NCBI GenBank assembly: GCA_021779665.1
Contig: JAJYAG010000068.1
Span: forward strand, 1 to 32,204
Origin: Bacteroidota bacterium
GTDB lineage: Bacteria; Bacteroidota; Bacteroidia; Bacteroidales; JAAUTT01
Reading direction: 5' to 3'
Length of the DNA stretch: 32,204 bases
Shown here piece by piece: positions 1 to 7,380 of the stretch; the first letter of the stretch is position 1; each line of letters opens with the position of its first letter. The position numbers were made by a program, and so were the translations under genes. Under the pieces are notes generated by a model that saw nothing but the letters and a program-made list of their open reading frames with translations, did no database searches and was not told the origin of the DNA.

Positions 1-163
1 GTGTGGAAACCTTTTCCCCCATGCAGGTAATTGTAAAATCGTCGCTATATGATGATAAGATGATGGTGTTTACAGGGTAACTGTTGAAAACACTCACTTG
101 TACCTGCTGTGCAGAAAGTTCAATAGAAAGCAATAATACTATTATGCAGGATATACTCTTCAA
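1..163 (-). CDS. SpoIID/LytB-domain-like exported protein, N-terminal fragment (cut by window edge)
   Basis: An open frame of 54 codons enters from the left edge. It begins at a TTG (161-163) and encodes a textbook signal peptide: Met-Lys, a hydrophobic run (SCIIVLLLSIELSAQ) and a likely cleavage after Ser-Ala-Gln near residue 19. The mature part starts QVQVSVFNSYPVNTI, which resembles the start of the SpoIID/LytB-domain proteins of Bacteroidetes; from memory these often sit directly downstream of lpxB. It begins 13 bases after the lpxB stop on the same strand, so it is probably co-transcribed. No ATG is available in frame before the signal peptide and an in-frame stop lies just upstream, which supports the TTG start. 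The catalytic or binding part lies outside the window, so the family call is tentative; the existence of an exported protein here is firmer. Confidence 0.55.
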   Translation of the reverse strand, partial: MKSISCIIVLLLSIELSAQQVQVSVFNSYPVNTIILSSYSDDFTITCMGEKVST

Positions 164-176
164 AACAAGATTGTTG

Positions 177-1304
177 CTAGTTTTTCATTTTCTTAAGTTC
201 TTTTGTCATCTTTTCGGCCACGCGCCTTGACGCTCCTGAACCACCACATTTTTCTCGTAAAAGCTGATAATTATTGAACATTTCTTTACGATATTTTTCA
301 TTGTGAAGAAGCTTGTCAAGCTCAGTAGTTATATTCTGAGGTAAATTAAACTGAAGGAGCTCTTTTACAACTTCTTTATCCATAATGATATTCACAAGCG
401 AGAAAAATTTCACTTTAACAAAATGACGTCCTATCTCAAAGGTGATGGTGCTGGTTTTATAGCAAACCACCTGGGGAACATTTAGAATTGCTGTTTCCAG
501 AGTTGCAGTTCCCGATGTTACCACTGCTGCTTTGGCGTTGCGGAGAATTGCATAGGTTTGCCCAAACAGTACCGGAATGTTTTTTCCATTCAGTATTTTG
601 TTATAATTCTCCATACTCATGGATGGAGCTCCGGCAATAACCACCTGGTATTGTGGAAAATTTTCAGCTGCCTTCAGCATTTCGGGCAGAATAAGTTCAA
701 TTTCCTGGCGACGGCTTCCGGGCACCAGGGCAATTACCGGCTTGTCGGTAAGGTGGTTTTGATTTCGGAAAGTTAAGCTGTCGGGCAGCGAAGGCAGCTT
801 TTCCTCAATGGCATCAATCAGCGGATTACCGGCAAAGAAAGCTTCATAATTATGTTTTTTGTAGAAATCGACTTCGAAGGGGAAAATTACAAACATCCTA
901 TCCACCAGCTTTTTGATGGTTTTTACCCGCGATTCCTTCCAAACCCAAACTTTGGGAGAGATATAATAAAAAACAGGAATGTTCAGTGTCTTTACAAACT
1001 CTGCAATTTTGAGGTTAAAGCCGGCATAGTCAATAAGAATAACAACATCGGGTCTCCATTGTGCTATATCGTATTTGCAGAGCTTCATATTTTTCGAGAT
1101 AGTGCCGAGGTTTTTTACAACTTCCCAAATACCCATAAAAGCACCATGTTTATAGTGCATCACCAGTTCGCCGCCTTGTTCCTTCATAAAATCGCCGCCA
1201 AAGTAGCGGAATTGCGCATCGGAATCGACCAGTTTTAAACCGCGCATCAAATTGGAACCGTGCAGATCGCCGGAGGCTTCGCCGGCAATAAGGTAATACT
1301 TCAT
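177..1304 (-). CDS. lpxB: lipid-A-disaccharide synthase LpxB
   Basis: LpxB joins UDP-2,3-diacylglucosamine and 2,3-diacylglucosamine 1-phosphate (lipid X) to make the lipid A disaccharide at the inner face of the cytoplasmic membrane. The protein starts with the family hallmark YLIAGEASGDLHG (residues 3-15). It also has ISPKVWVW with the following basic residues, the LVPGSRRQEI block near residue 195 and TSGTATLE near residue 262, all typical of this GT19 family. The length of 375 residues fits the family. A longer frame reaching 1376 adds 24 residues (MIHPKFLP...) that the family does not have, so I chose the ATG at 1304. A SpoIID-like gene follows 13 bases downstream. The presence of lpxB shows a Gram-negative outer membrane. 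Confidence 0.97.
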   Translation of the reverse strand: MKYYLIAGEASGDLHGSNLMRGLKLVDSDAQFRYFGGDFMKEQGGELVMHYKHGAFMGIWEVVKNLGTISKNMKLCKYDIAQWRPDVVILIDYAGFNLKIAEFVKTLNIPVFYYISPKVWVWKESRVKTIKKLVDRMFVIFPFEVDFYKKHNYEAFFAGNPLIDAIEEKLPSLPDSLTFRNQNHLTDKPVIALVPGSRRQEIELILPEMLKAAENFPQYQVVIAGAPSMSMENYNKILNGKNIPVLFGQTYAILRNAKAAVVTSGTATLETAILNVPQVVCYKTSTITFEIGRHFVKVKFFSLVNIIMDKEVVKELLQFNLPQNITTELDKLLHNEKYRKEMFNNYQLLREKCGGSGASRRVAEKMTKELKKMKN

Positions 1305-1385
1305 TGCTTGAATTTTAAGGCTGCAAGATAGGAAATTATGTTGGGTTGAAGAGGGGAGAAATTTTGGATGGATCATTAAGATTCA

Positions 1386-1393
1386 TAACTTTC
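1386..1393 (+). promoter_or_regulatory. possible -7 box (TAACTTTC) for the cupin gene
   Basis: TAACTTTC lies 34 bases before the cupin start and differs from the Bacteroidetes -7 consensus TAnnTTTG only in the last base. The same extended word (TAnCTTTCGGA) recurs before the gene at 5871. No clear -33 box is visible. Confidence 0.3.
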
Positions 1394-1426
1394 GGAATAA
1401 ATTAGGTTCCACTACAAAATTGTGCT

Positions 1427-1855
1427 ATGAAAAATTATTTTTCTCTTTTTCTACTAATGGCCTTCTTTCCGCTCTCGGCTCAGGTTAGAACCGATTCTCA
1501 GAAGATTGAAAAGCAATTTACAATTGAGAACTGCCTGAAAGAGTTTTCGAAGGATAAAGCTGAGAAAACCGCTGTTGGGTACCAGTTCTGGTTTGCCGAT
1601 AAGGACTTTATCGATGGTCGCACCATAAAAATGAGCGCAGTGGCTCCACATTCGGCAACGCATCCTCCTCACAAACATGTCGACGACGAATTCTTTTTTG
1701 TGCTTGAAGGTACTGCAGAATTTTATCTCGACGGCAAAACCAAAACAGCCGGGCCGTATACAAGTTTCTACTGTCCTTCGAATGTTGAACATGGCATTAA
1801 AAACGTTGGGAATACCGAACTGAAATATCTGGTAATCCGGAAATATTCGAAGTGA
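1427..1855 (+). CDS. secreted cupin-domain protein
   Basis: A 142-residue protein with a signal peptide (MKNYFSLFLLMAFFPLSAQ, probable signal peptidase I site after SAQ), so it is exported to the periplasm or beyond. The mature part is a single small cupin barrel. Motif 1 is visible as HPPHKHVDDEFFFVLEG, giving the HxH plus E metal ligands and the closing Gly. Motif 2 is CPSNVEHGIKNVG, giving the second-motif His and Asn. A metal-binding conserved barrel is therefore likely, but the cupin fold serves many enzymes and binding proteins, so no substrate can be named. It is divergent from lpxB (122 bases between starts) and is followed after 106 bases by an SDR gene on the same strand; shared function with that gene is only a guess. 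Confidence 0.88.
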   Translation: MKNYFSLFLLMAFFPLSAQVRTDSQKIEKQFTIENCLKEFSKDKAEKTAVGYQFWFADKDFIDGRTIKMSAVAPHSATHPPHKHVDDEFFFVLEGTAEFYLDGKTKTAGPYTSFYCPSNVEHGIKNVGNTELKYLVIRKYSK

Positions 1856-1856
1856 T

Positions 1857-1946
1857 TTATTGAAAAGTTGAGAGAAGTTCCAATCCAAGTGCTTTTCCTT
1901 GATTTTCTGCGAACAAACCTACAGGGTAGCCGTTCCTTATTAAATT
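1857..1946 (-). pseudogene. possible C-terminal gene remnant between cupin and SDR genes
   Basis: On the minus strand a 29-codon open stretch between two stops reads NLIRNGYPVGLFAENQG followed by KALGLELLSTFQ and a TAA at 1857-1859. The composition looks like the tail of a real globular protein rather than random AT-rich spacer, yet it has no start codon and a stop immediately upstream. It may be the leftover end of a lost gene. The stretch is short, so chance is a serious alternative. Confidence 0.18.
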
Positions 1947-1961
1947 TTAAAACTGTAGGTT

Positions 1962-2765
1962 ATGAATAACAATCAAAGATATGCCCTTATTACTGGAGGT
2001 ACAAGTGGAATAGGTTACGAACTGGCAAGGCTGTTCGCTAAAGATCGTTATAGCCTTGTAATTGTAGCCCGCGATCAGCAGGAGCTGAATGCCACTGCAG
2101 AAGAATTTCAGAACGTATATGGCGTTGAGGTATACACCATTCAAAAGGACCTGATGCTTCGCGAAGCTCCTTTTGAAGTGTATAACGAGGTTATCTCAAG
2201 AGGTATCCAGGTGGATATCCTGGTGAATAATGCCGGGCAGGGTCAGTATGGATTATTTATCGATACGGATATAAACCGCGAGCTGGATATTATCAATCTC
2301 AACATTGTTGCTTATGTGGTGCTGACCAAATGTTTTCTGAGGGATATGGTTGCCCGCAACGAAGGCAGAATTCTGAATGTTTCGTCAATTGGCGGTAATA
2401 TGCCGGCTCCTCTCCAGTCGGTTTACCATGCTACAAAGTCGTTTATCACTTCGTTTTCGGAAGGTGTAAGGCGTGAATGCAAGGATACCAATGTAGTAAT
2501 AACAGCGCTGTTGCCGGGAGTTACTGATACCGATTTCTTCCGTAAAGCCGAAATGGAAGAAGTAAAAATGGTGAAAGAACAAAATCCGTCCGATCCTGCC
2601 GAAGTTGCCAAAGATGGTTACGACGCCCTTATGGCTGGTAAGGACAAGGTTATCTCGGGCTTTAAGAACAAAGCCATGGTTGCCGGAAGCAATATTATGC
2701 CCGATACCGCTGTTACTGCTTATATGGAAGAACAAATGCAACCGAGCGAAAAGGACGATAACTGA
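1962..2765 (+). CDS. short-chain dehydrogenase/reductase (classical SDR)
   Basis: A 267-residue cytoplasmic NAD(P)-dependent oxidoreductase. The Rossmann cofactor motif TGGTSGIG is at residues 11-18, the structural NNAG motif (LVNNAGQGQYG) near residue 90, the catalytic Ser in NVSSIGG near 140 and the catalytic YxxxK as YHATK near 155. The conserved LLPGVTDTDFF after the active site also fits. The length fits classical SDRs. An Arg after the second strand (VARDQQEL) hints at NADP(H) preference. The substrate cannot be read from sequence; the general look is that of the DltE/YqjQ-like group. It ends 7 bases from the convergent chemoreceptor gene. Confidence 0.92.
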   Translation: MNNNQRYALITGGTSGIGYELARLFAKDRYSLVIVARDQQELNATAEEFQNVYGVEVYTIQKDLMLREAPFEVYNEVISRGIQVDILVNNAGQGQYGLFIDTDINRELDIINLNIVAYVVLTKCFLRDMVARNEGRILNVSSIGGNMPAPLQSVYHATKSFITSFSEGVRRECKDTNVVITALLPGVTDTDFFRKAEMEEVKMVKEQNPSDPAEVAKDGYDALMAGKDKVISGFKNKAMVAGSNIMPDTAVTAYMEEQMQPSEKDDN

Positions 2766-2772
2766 TAAAAAC

Positions 2773-4221
2773 TTACATTTTAAAGAATTCTATCAGTTGT
2801 TTGAGTTTGCGGGCTTGTTGAGCAGTTTCTTCAGCATCGCTGGCTAATTGCTCCGATGTGGTCGAGTTTTGTTGAGTAATGCTATTCAGTTGCTGGATAG
2901 CATTATTCACCTGATCGGCTCCGGCATTTTGCTCATTGCTGGCAGCTGTAATCTCCTTTACAAGGTTGGCTGTCTTTTCTATCCCGGGTAAAAGTTTATT
3001 TATACTGTCGACTGAGCGTTGGGTAATGTTAACACAGCTATTCGACAGTTTATTTATTTCATCGGCGGCGATACGGCTGCGTTCGGCGAGTTTTTTCACT
3101 TCAGTGGCAACAACAGCAAAGCCTTTCCCCGATTCTCCTGCTCTGGCTGCTTCTACGGCGGCATTGAGAGCTAAAAGGTTGGTCTGGAAAGCTATATCGT
3201 TGATGATATTTATTTTTCCTGCAATTTGCTGAATGTTGGTAAGGCTTTCAGCCGAAAGTTTTCCTACATGTTCAAATTCCTGACGGGCGCTGATGGCTAT
3301 TTTTTCAGTAGCCTGTGCGTTGGATGCATTCTGGTGAATGTTCGAATCCATTTCTTCCATGGAGGAGGCTACTTCTTCGGCTATGGAAGCTAATTCTGTA
3401 GCTCCTTCCGATACACGCTGCGAGTTGGTGTTCATGTCCTCACTTGCATACGAAAGGCTAACAGCGGCTTCGTTAATATTTTCAATAATATTCCGTAGTT
3501 GAAGTTCCAGATCGTGAACCGATTGTGCCACCTGACCAATTTCATCGTTGCTGAATTCCAGCTTTTGTTTGTTGTTGAGGTTTCCTTTTTTCAAGTCGGA
3601 CAATGCTTTTAAAATTTCTTTTATTTTCCCTGTTATTCTTTTGTCGAACAGGTAAATGATGACAATTGATGAAATGACCACGCACAACAGAGTTCCGAAT
3701 ATAAAGGTGAAAATAAGATTGGTTCTGGATCCCGAAAGTTTGGTTACGTCGGATTTTATATAAAGGTATCCCAGAAATTTTCCGTCAGTTAAATAAACGG
3801 GCGAAATACTCACCATGTGCCGCGAACCTTCTTCTCTTATAAAATTGTAAACAGGTGTGGAAATGGTTTCATTAAACTCTTTGAATTTATAAATGGACGA
3901 AACATCTTCAAGCATTTTGTCGGTAAACTCTTGCCGGAGTGAGTAATAAATCTTATGGTTAGCACCAATTACCATACAGTCCAAAACTGAGTCTCCAACC
4001 ATTTTTTGAATGGTAGCCCGGTCGGTTGCAGTTTCATATCTTAATAATCCTTTCGACATTAATGCGCCGGGAAGTGCCACCTGATCCCGAAACCGCTGGT
4101 TTAACTCCCCGGTAAACCTTGCGGTATAAAATACTCCTAAAGCAAAGAGAATAATGAGTTCGGTAAGAATAATAATTGATCCGATTTTAAAGCTAAGGCT
4201 TTTGGTATTTATCTTAATCAT
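2773..4221 (-). CDS. methyl-accepting chemotaxis protein
   Basis: A 482-residue transmembrane chemoreceptor. There is a membrane segment at about residues 13-33 and a periplasmic sensor region of about 130 residues that holds the phrase [17 protein letters not shown], as in single-Cache-like sensors. A second membrane segment lies at about 168-191, then a HAMP linker (to about 245) and a long coiled-coil signalling domain. The hairpin tip is unmistakable: [19 protein letters not shown] followed by [14 protein letters not shown] and the KLAERS helix, near residues 338-375. It would signal through CheW/CheA to flagella or another output, but no other che gene is in the window. There is no CheR/CheB-tethering pentapeptide; the protein ends LIEFFKM. 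It is divergent from a solute-binding lipoprotein, which could be its ligand-binding partner (inference). Confidence 0.95.
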   Translation of the reverse strand: MIKINTKSLSFKIGSIIILTELIILFALGVFYTARFTGELNQRFRDQVALPGALMSKGLLRYETATDRATIQKMVGDSVLDCMVIGANHKIYYSLRQEFTDKMLEDVSSIYKFKEFNETISTPVYNFIREEGSRHMVSISPVYLTDGKFLGYLYIKSDVTKLSGSRTNLIFTFIFGTLLCVVISSIVIIYLFDKRITGKIKEILKALSDLKKGNLNNKQKLEFSNDEIGQVAQSVHDLELQLRNIIENINEAAVSLSYASEDMNTNSQRVSEGATELASIAEEVASSMEEMDSNIHQNASNAQATEKIAISARQEFEHVGKLSAESLTNIQQIAGKINIINDIAFQTNLLALNAAVEAARAGESGKGFAVVATEVKKLAERSRIAADEINKLSNSCVNITQRSVDSINKLLPGIEKTANLVKEITAASNEQNAGADQVNNAIQQLNSITQQNSTTSEQLASDAEETAQQARKLKQLIEFFKM

Positions 4222-4243
4222 AATATTTTAATTAACGTTTTGG

Positions 4244-4309
4244 GTGTGATTCATGTCAAACTAATTCCAAACTCTGCCGTACAATCTCCGCTTGTAATAT
4301 TCATCACAC
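4244..4309. repeat. separated 7-bp inverted repeat in the MCP / solute-binding protein divergent promoter region
   Basis: GTGTGAT (4244-4250) and its exact reverse complement ATCACAC (4303-4309) flank 52 bases inside the 220-base divergent gap. The left arm is about 22 bases from the MCP start. Paired sites for a shared regulator are possible, but a 7-base match over this distance could be chance. Confidence 0.2.
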
Positions 4310-4441
4310 TTTAAGATTAAATTTAGCAAAAAAGTGAAAGGAGTATGCCCGTTGCCGTTATTTATTTTCATTCTATTTTCCTTGTGGTTGCTAATAAAAT
4401 CTTCTTTATTAACTTTAATTTATAAGAATTGGAGAAAGCGT

Positions 4442-5776
4442 ATGAAAAAGCTGCTGTATATAGGACTAGTGTTTGTGGGTCTGCTGGGATGTAAACATAA
4501 TGAAAAGGTAACTGAAGATAAATCGGGGAATCACCCAAGGTATACTGATACGCTCAATTGGATGGGCCACTGGAAAGCACGGTGGGGAAAGGAACAAATG
4601 GTGAAGCAAATGACCCGCGATTTTGAGTTGCAGAATCAGCATATTAAAGTAAATATGCAATTTCCTCAGGATATTTATAAAAGCGATTCGTATACCGGAC
4701 GCTTGGCTGATTCGGCCGTGAAAATGATCCAGACTAATAAATATACCTGGGATATTATATTTTTGGACGTGGCAAACTATAATAATATTGCGCGAAAGCT
4801 AAACGATCAGGAGTGGGGTAAAAAGTATCTTGTTAATTTTGAAGAATTTGATTGGTTTAAAGCAAGTCATAAGCCGATTGTTTTTGAGAATCCACAATAC
4901 CGTAATTTTACAGGTGGCCAGATTGTTGGTCCTGTCCTTGAAGGCATATATACCGCTTTATGGTACAATAAAAAGGTAGCTGATAAACTTGGATTGTCAA
5001 TTAAGCCCGAAAATATGACTTTTGAGGATTTTAAAGGGTATATAAAAGCCGGGTTTGATTATAATAAAACAGCTTCCAGGAAAATAACTCTTATAAGTAC
5101 CGAGAACCAGAATAACGTTGGAACTCTGTTTACGAACCTTGTAATTTCAGAGCTGGGAAATATTGACACCGTAAATGTTGATATGGCTAAAAGCAAAGCA
5201 GCTCTTTTAAAGGGATTAAAGGCTTTTGAGGAATTGTCGGTTTATAAACCCATGGAGCAGGTTCATGGAACTGAAGCTATAACTTTATTAGATGAGAAAA
5301 GCCTGTTTACGGTATTCCAAACATACGCCTACAACCGATGGGCAAAAATTGATTCGGCCAAAAGTGTTAACCTGATACCTGCTGAACTGCCAGGCTTGTC
5401 GAAACCCACTGCAGTATATCCCGGAACCTACCAGTCGGTTTGGTGTGTGTTTAAAAATTCGCCTCATGCAGCCAATGCCATAAAAGCAATGCAGTTTATT
5501 TGTACCAACGATGTGGCTGAACGGTGGCTTAGTCTTACCAAAAATCCCACTGGTTTGAAAAGCCGCCTCAATTCCGCCGATCTTGCCCAAAGCAGTATCG
5601 AGCGGTTTATTACAGGACTGGATAAAAAATATGGGAAGAACATTCAAAACGAGAATCTTGGCAAAATTCTTTTTGGACGCAAAAACCAAAGCGTGGCAAT
5701 TCCGTCTGAAGCTGTTTTGAAGGGCGAAATTTCTGCTGACCAATGTTACAGTAATATCCTGCGGAATTTACGGTAA
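4442..5776 (+). CDS. extracellular solute-binding lipoprotein (family 1 type)
   Basis: A 444-residue exported lipoprotein. The signal peptide MKKLLYIGLVFVGLLGC ends in a lipobox with the lipidated Cys at residue 17. The body has the layout of ABC-type family 1 solute-binding proteins: an N-terminal segment with a tryptophan (TLNWMGHWKARWGKEQ) leading to FELQNQHIKVNMQF, then WDIIFLDVANYNNIARK, ALWYNKKVADKLGL near residue 180, and a C-terminal AMQFICTNDVAERWL. These usually bind sugars or oligosaccharides for import. A GTG at 4334 would add 36 residues, but that start buries the lipoprotein signal, so I reject it. No permease or ATPase gene is nearby. The partner may instead be the divergent chemoreceptor, or a transporter elsewhere. 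Confidence 0.85.
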   Translation: MKKLLYIGLVFVGLLGCKHNEKVTEDKSGNHPRYTDTLNWMGHWKARWGKEQMVKQMTRDFELQNQHIKVNMQFPQDIYKSDSYTGRLADSAVKMIQTNKYTWDIIFLDVANYNNIARKLNDQEWGKKYLVNFEEFDWFKASHKPIVFENPQYRNFTGGQIVGPVLEGIYTALWYNKKVADKLGLSIKPENMTFEDFKGYIKAGFDYNKTASRKITLISTENQNNVGTLFTNLVISELGNIDTVNVDMAKSKAALLKGLKAFEELSVYKPMEQVHGTEAITLLDEKSLFTVFQTYAYNRWAKIDSAKSVNLIPAELPGLSKPTAVYPGTYQSVWCVFKNSPHAANAIKAMQFICTNDVAERWLSLTKNPTGLKSRLNSADLAQSSIERFITGLDKKYGKNIQNENLGKILFGRKNQSVAIPSEAVLKGEISADQCYSNILRNLR

Positions 5777-5839
5777 CATTATCGTTACCTTCAATATGTA
5801 AAACATTGGTTTTCTTATTTTAGGAAATACATTTATTAT

Positions 5840-5847
5840 TATCTTTC
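5840..5847 (+). promoter_or_regulatory. possible -7 box (TATCTTTC) for the 5871 gene
   Basis: TATCTTTC sits 24 bases before the ATG, a position suited to a -7 element, and matches TAnnTTTG except for the last base. The run TATCTTTCGGA is nearly the same as the run at 1386 (TAACTTTCGGA). Confidence 0.35.
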
Positions 5848-5870
5848 GGAAAACGTTAAATACATTTACA

Positions 5871-6260
5871 ATGAGATTCCCGATAGCCAATGTCTCATAC
5901 GAGTGGAATCCCAAAGAGGATTATACTCATTATATCCTTATGGATCCATATGTTTACACCAATAATGAACAGATTCTGAACGAATTCTACCTGAATCAAA
6001 AGTTTGTTGACTCTGAAGGAAATATATATAGAATTGTAGATAAACGGCTACCAACCAGCTGGTGGAGAAAAGCTTTTCATTTTTTACCCGATGTTTACCG
6101 GGTTACCTTGTTGTTTTACAAAACTGAGGATAAAATGGATTTGGAGCAGGTACGGAGCTTTGTTCACAAGCAGGTAAGTAAAAAAGCCGAAGATACGACC
6201 AAGTGGTTAGGACACATAAAAAAAGCTAAGACTATTCAGGAAATTTTAGGTGGAGAATAA
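5871..6260 (+). CDS. conserved-looking cytoplasmic protein of unknown function
   Basis: A 129-residue protein with no signal peptide or membrane segment. I do not recognise the family. It begins MRFPIANVSYEWNPKEDYTH, is rich in aromatic residues (Tyr, Trp, Phe) in its first two thirds, and contains a compact segment DSEGNIYRIVDKRLPTSWWR. The last 40 residues are charged and probably helical (MDLEQVRSFVHKQVSKKAED). It is followed directly by a methyltransferase gene: the stop at 6258-6260 is 7 bases before that gene's ATG, so the two are almost certainly one transcription unit. That pairing may point to a joint role, but nothing in the sequence says which. Confidence 0.75.
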   Translation: MRFPIANVSYEWNPKEDYTHYILMDPYVYTNNEQILNEFYLNQKFVDSEGNIYRIVDKRLPTSWWRKAFHFLPDVYRVTLLFYKTEDKMDLEQVRSFVHKQVSKKAEDTTKWLGHIKKAKTIQEILGGE

Positions 6261-6267
6261 ACCAACA

Positions 6268-6903
6268 ATGGAATATTGGGAATCGCGCTTTAAAAACGAA
6301 GGAGCAATGTGGAAGCTTGAACCGGCTGACTCTGCTTTGCTTGCGCTTAAACTATTTCAGAATTCAGGATTTCGAAAAATTCTTGTTCCGGGTATGGGAT
6401 ATGGCCGAAATGCTAAAGTTTTTCACGATAACGGTTTTAAAGTAACCGGAATTGAAATCTCCGCCTCGGCAGTTCAGCTGGCTAAAGAAAATGGGCTTAC
6501 CTTTAAAATGCATTGTGGATCGGTTACTCAAATGCCCTTTGATGATGAGTTGTACGAGTGTATTTACTGTTATGCGCTTATTCATCTGCTTAATAAAGCC
6601 GAGCGGAAACAGTTTCTGAGAAATTGCTTTAACCAGCTTAAACCGGGAGGAATAATGGTGTTCACGGTGGCTTCGGTGAGTATGAGTTTGTTTGGCACCG
6701 GACGTAAACTCAGTGAAAACCGGTTCAGGGTTTCGAAAGGACTGGAGGTTTATTTTTATGATAACAAGGCTGTTGAAAAGGAATTTTCACCTTTTGGGTT
6801 GAATGAAATCCAGGATATTGCCGAACCCGTAAAATTCATGGAAAATCAGGATCCTATACTGATGAAGCTTGTAGTTTGCCATAAACCTGCAGATAAATGT
6901 TAA
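6268..6903 (+). CDS. class I SAM-dependent methyltransferase
   Basis: A 211-residue methyltransferase. It opens MEYWESRFKNEGAMWKLEPA, the WxxRF...W pattern of the TPMT/TehB-like group. Motif I is ILVPGMGYGRNAKVF, motif II VTGIEIS, and the post-I/IV region MPFDDELYECIYCYALIHLL, followed by LKPGGIMVFT. The substrate is unknown; relatives act on small molecules such as thiols, chalcogens or halides. A GTG at 6250 would give 217 residues but overlaps the upstream gene by 11 bases. The ATG at 6268 follows a GGTGGAG stretch and matches the usual start of the family, so I prefer it. The gene belongs with the unknown gene just upstream. Confidence 0.88.
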   Translation: MEYWESRFKNEGAMWKLEPADSALLALKLFQNSGFRKILVPGMGYGRNAKVFHDNGFKVTGIEISASAVQLAKENGLTFKMHCGSVTQMPFDDELYECIYCYALIHLLNKAERKQFLRNCFNQLKPGGIMVFTVASVSMSLFGTGRKLSENRFRVSKGLEVYFYDNKAVEKEFSPFGLNEIQDIAEPVKFMENQDPILMKLVVCHKPADKC

Positions 6904-6962
6904 AAAACTGGACACCTGTTTTGAAATTACATAAATTTACGCCGAATCCAAAATTCTAAGTT

Positions 6963-7355
6963 ATGAAGAGATTATTTGTAATATCCGTTTTTATTGGTTT
7001 TGTGATGGGTACAAATTATGCCCAAACTCTCGATTTGCTTACCAAACCATTTTCTGATAAAAAACTTTCGGGTACTATTGATGATAGCTTTCTGGCATTT
7101 AAAGGAACTCCTGATCTTAGCAAAGTTTTAAAAAATCCTGCTGAAATTAAGGATAAGGATCAGCTATTGAAGTTTGCTTTACATGACAGCTTTGGAATGG
7201 AAGGCTTTGTAACTTCTTCGCCTCTGGATAACATGCCGGTTTTACGACCAACAGGTAATTTTCCAAACCGGAATTTCATTCCCGACCCAAATTTTAATTA
7301 TCCCATGAGAGTTTATAAACCTCATTTTACGCATACAGTTACTCTGGATAAATGA
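6963..7355 (+). CDS. small secreted protein of unknown function
   Basis: A 130-residue protein with a clear signal peptide (MKRLFVISVFIGFVMGTNYAQ, cleavage after YAQ). The mature part of about 109 residues has no cysteine, no recognised domain and an unusual C-terminal half rich in Pro, Asn and Phe (PVLRPTGNFPNRNF, then IPDPNFNYPM). This suggests an extended or disordered tail. The phrase LTKPFSDKKLSGTIDDSFLA follows the cleavage site. It lacks a lipobox, so it should be soluble in the periplasm or secreted. It is followed by a weak hairpin and the convergent rsmI gene. I do not know its role. Confidence 0.72.
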   Translation: MKRLFVISVFIGFVMGTNYAQTLDLLTKPFSDKKLSGTIDDSFLAFKGTPDLSKVLKNPAEIKDKDQLLKFALHDSFGMEGFVTSSPLDNMPVLRPTGNFPNRNFIPDPNFNYPMRVYKPHFTHTVTLDK

Positions 7356-7357
7356 AG

Positions 7358-7372
7358 CCAAATAGTATTTGG
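7358..7372. terminator. weak hairpin between convergent genes
   Basis: CCAAAT / ATTTGG with a 3-base AGT loop lies in the 25-base gap between two convergent genes and is followed by TAAAACTTTT. The position suits a shared terminator, but the stem is AT-rich and there is no proper T-tract. Confidence 0.35.
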
Positions 7373-7380
7373 TAAAACTT

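Noticed and set aside
1305-1376. 24-residue N-terminal extension of LpxB
   Set aside because: LpxB proteins begin just before the GEASGD motif; the extension has no family match.
1454-1888. 144-codon minus-strand frame over the cupin gene
   Set aside because: Antisense shadow of a well-supported cupin; the peptide is Cys/Phe/Arg-rich and shows no domain.
4334-4441. GTG-started 36-residue extension of the solute-binding lipoprotein
   Set aside because: It would put an extra hydrophobic segment ahead of an ideal lipoprotein signal peptide; the ATG at 4442 is the sensible start.
5288-5743. 151-codon minus-strand frame in the solute-binding protein gene
   Set aside because: Antisense shadow; the plus-strand frame has a lipobox and family features throughout.
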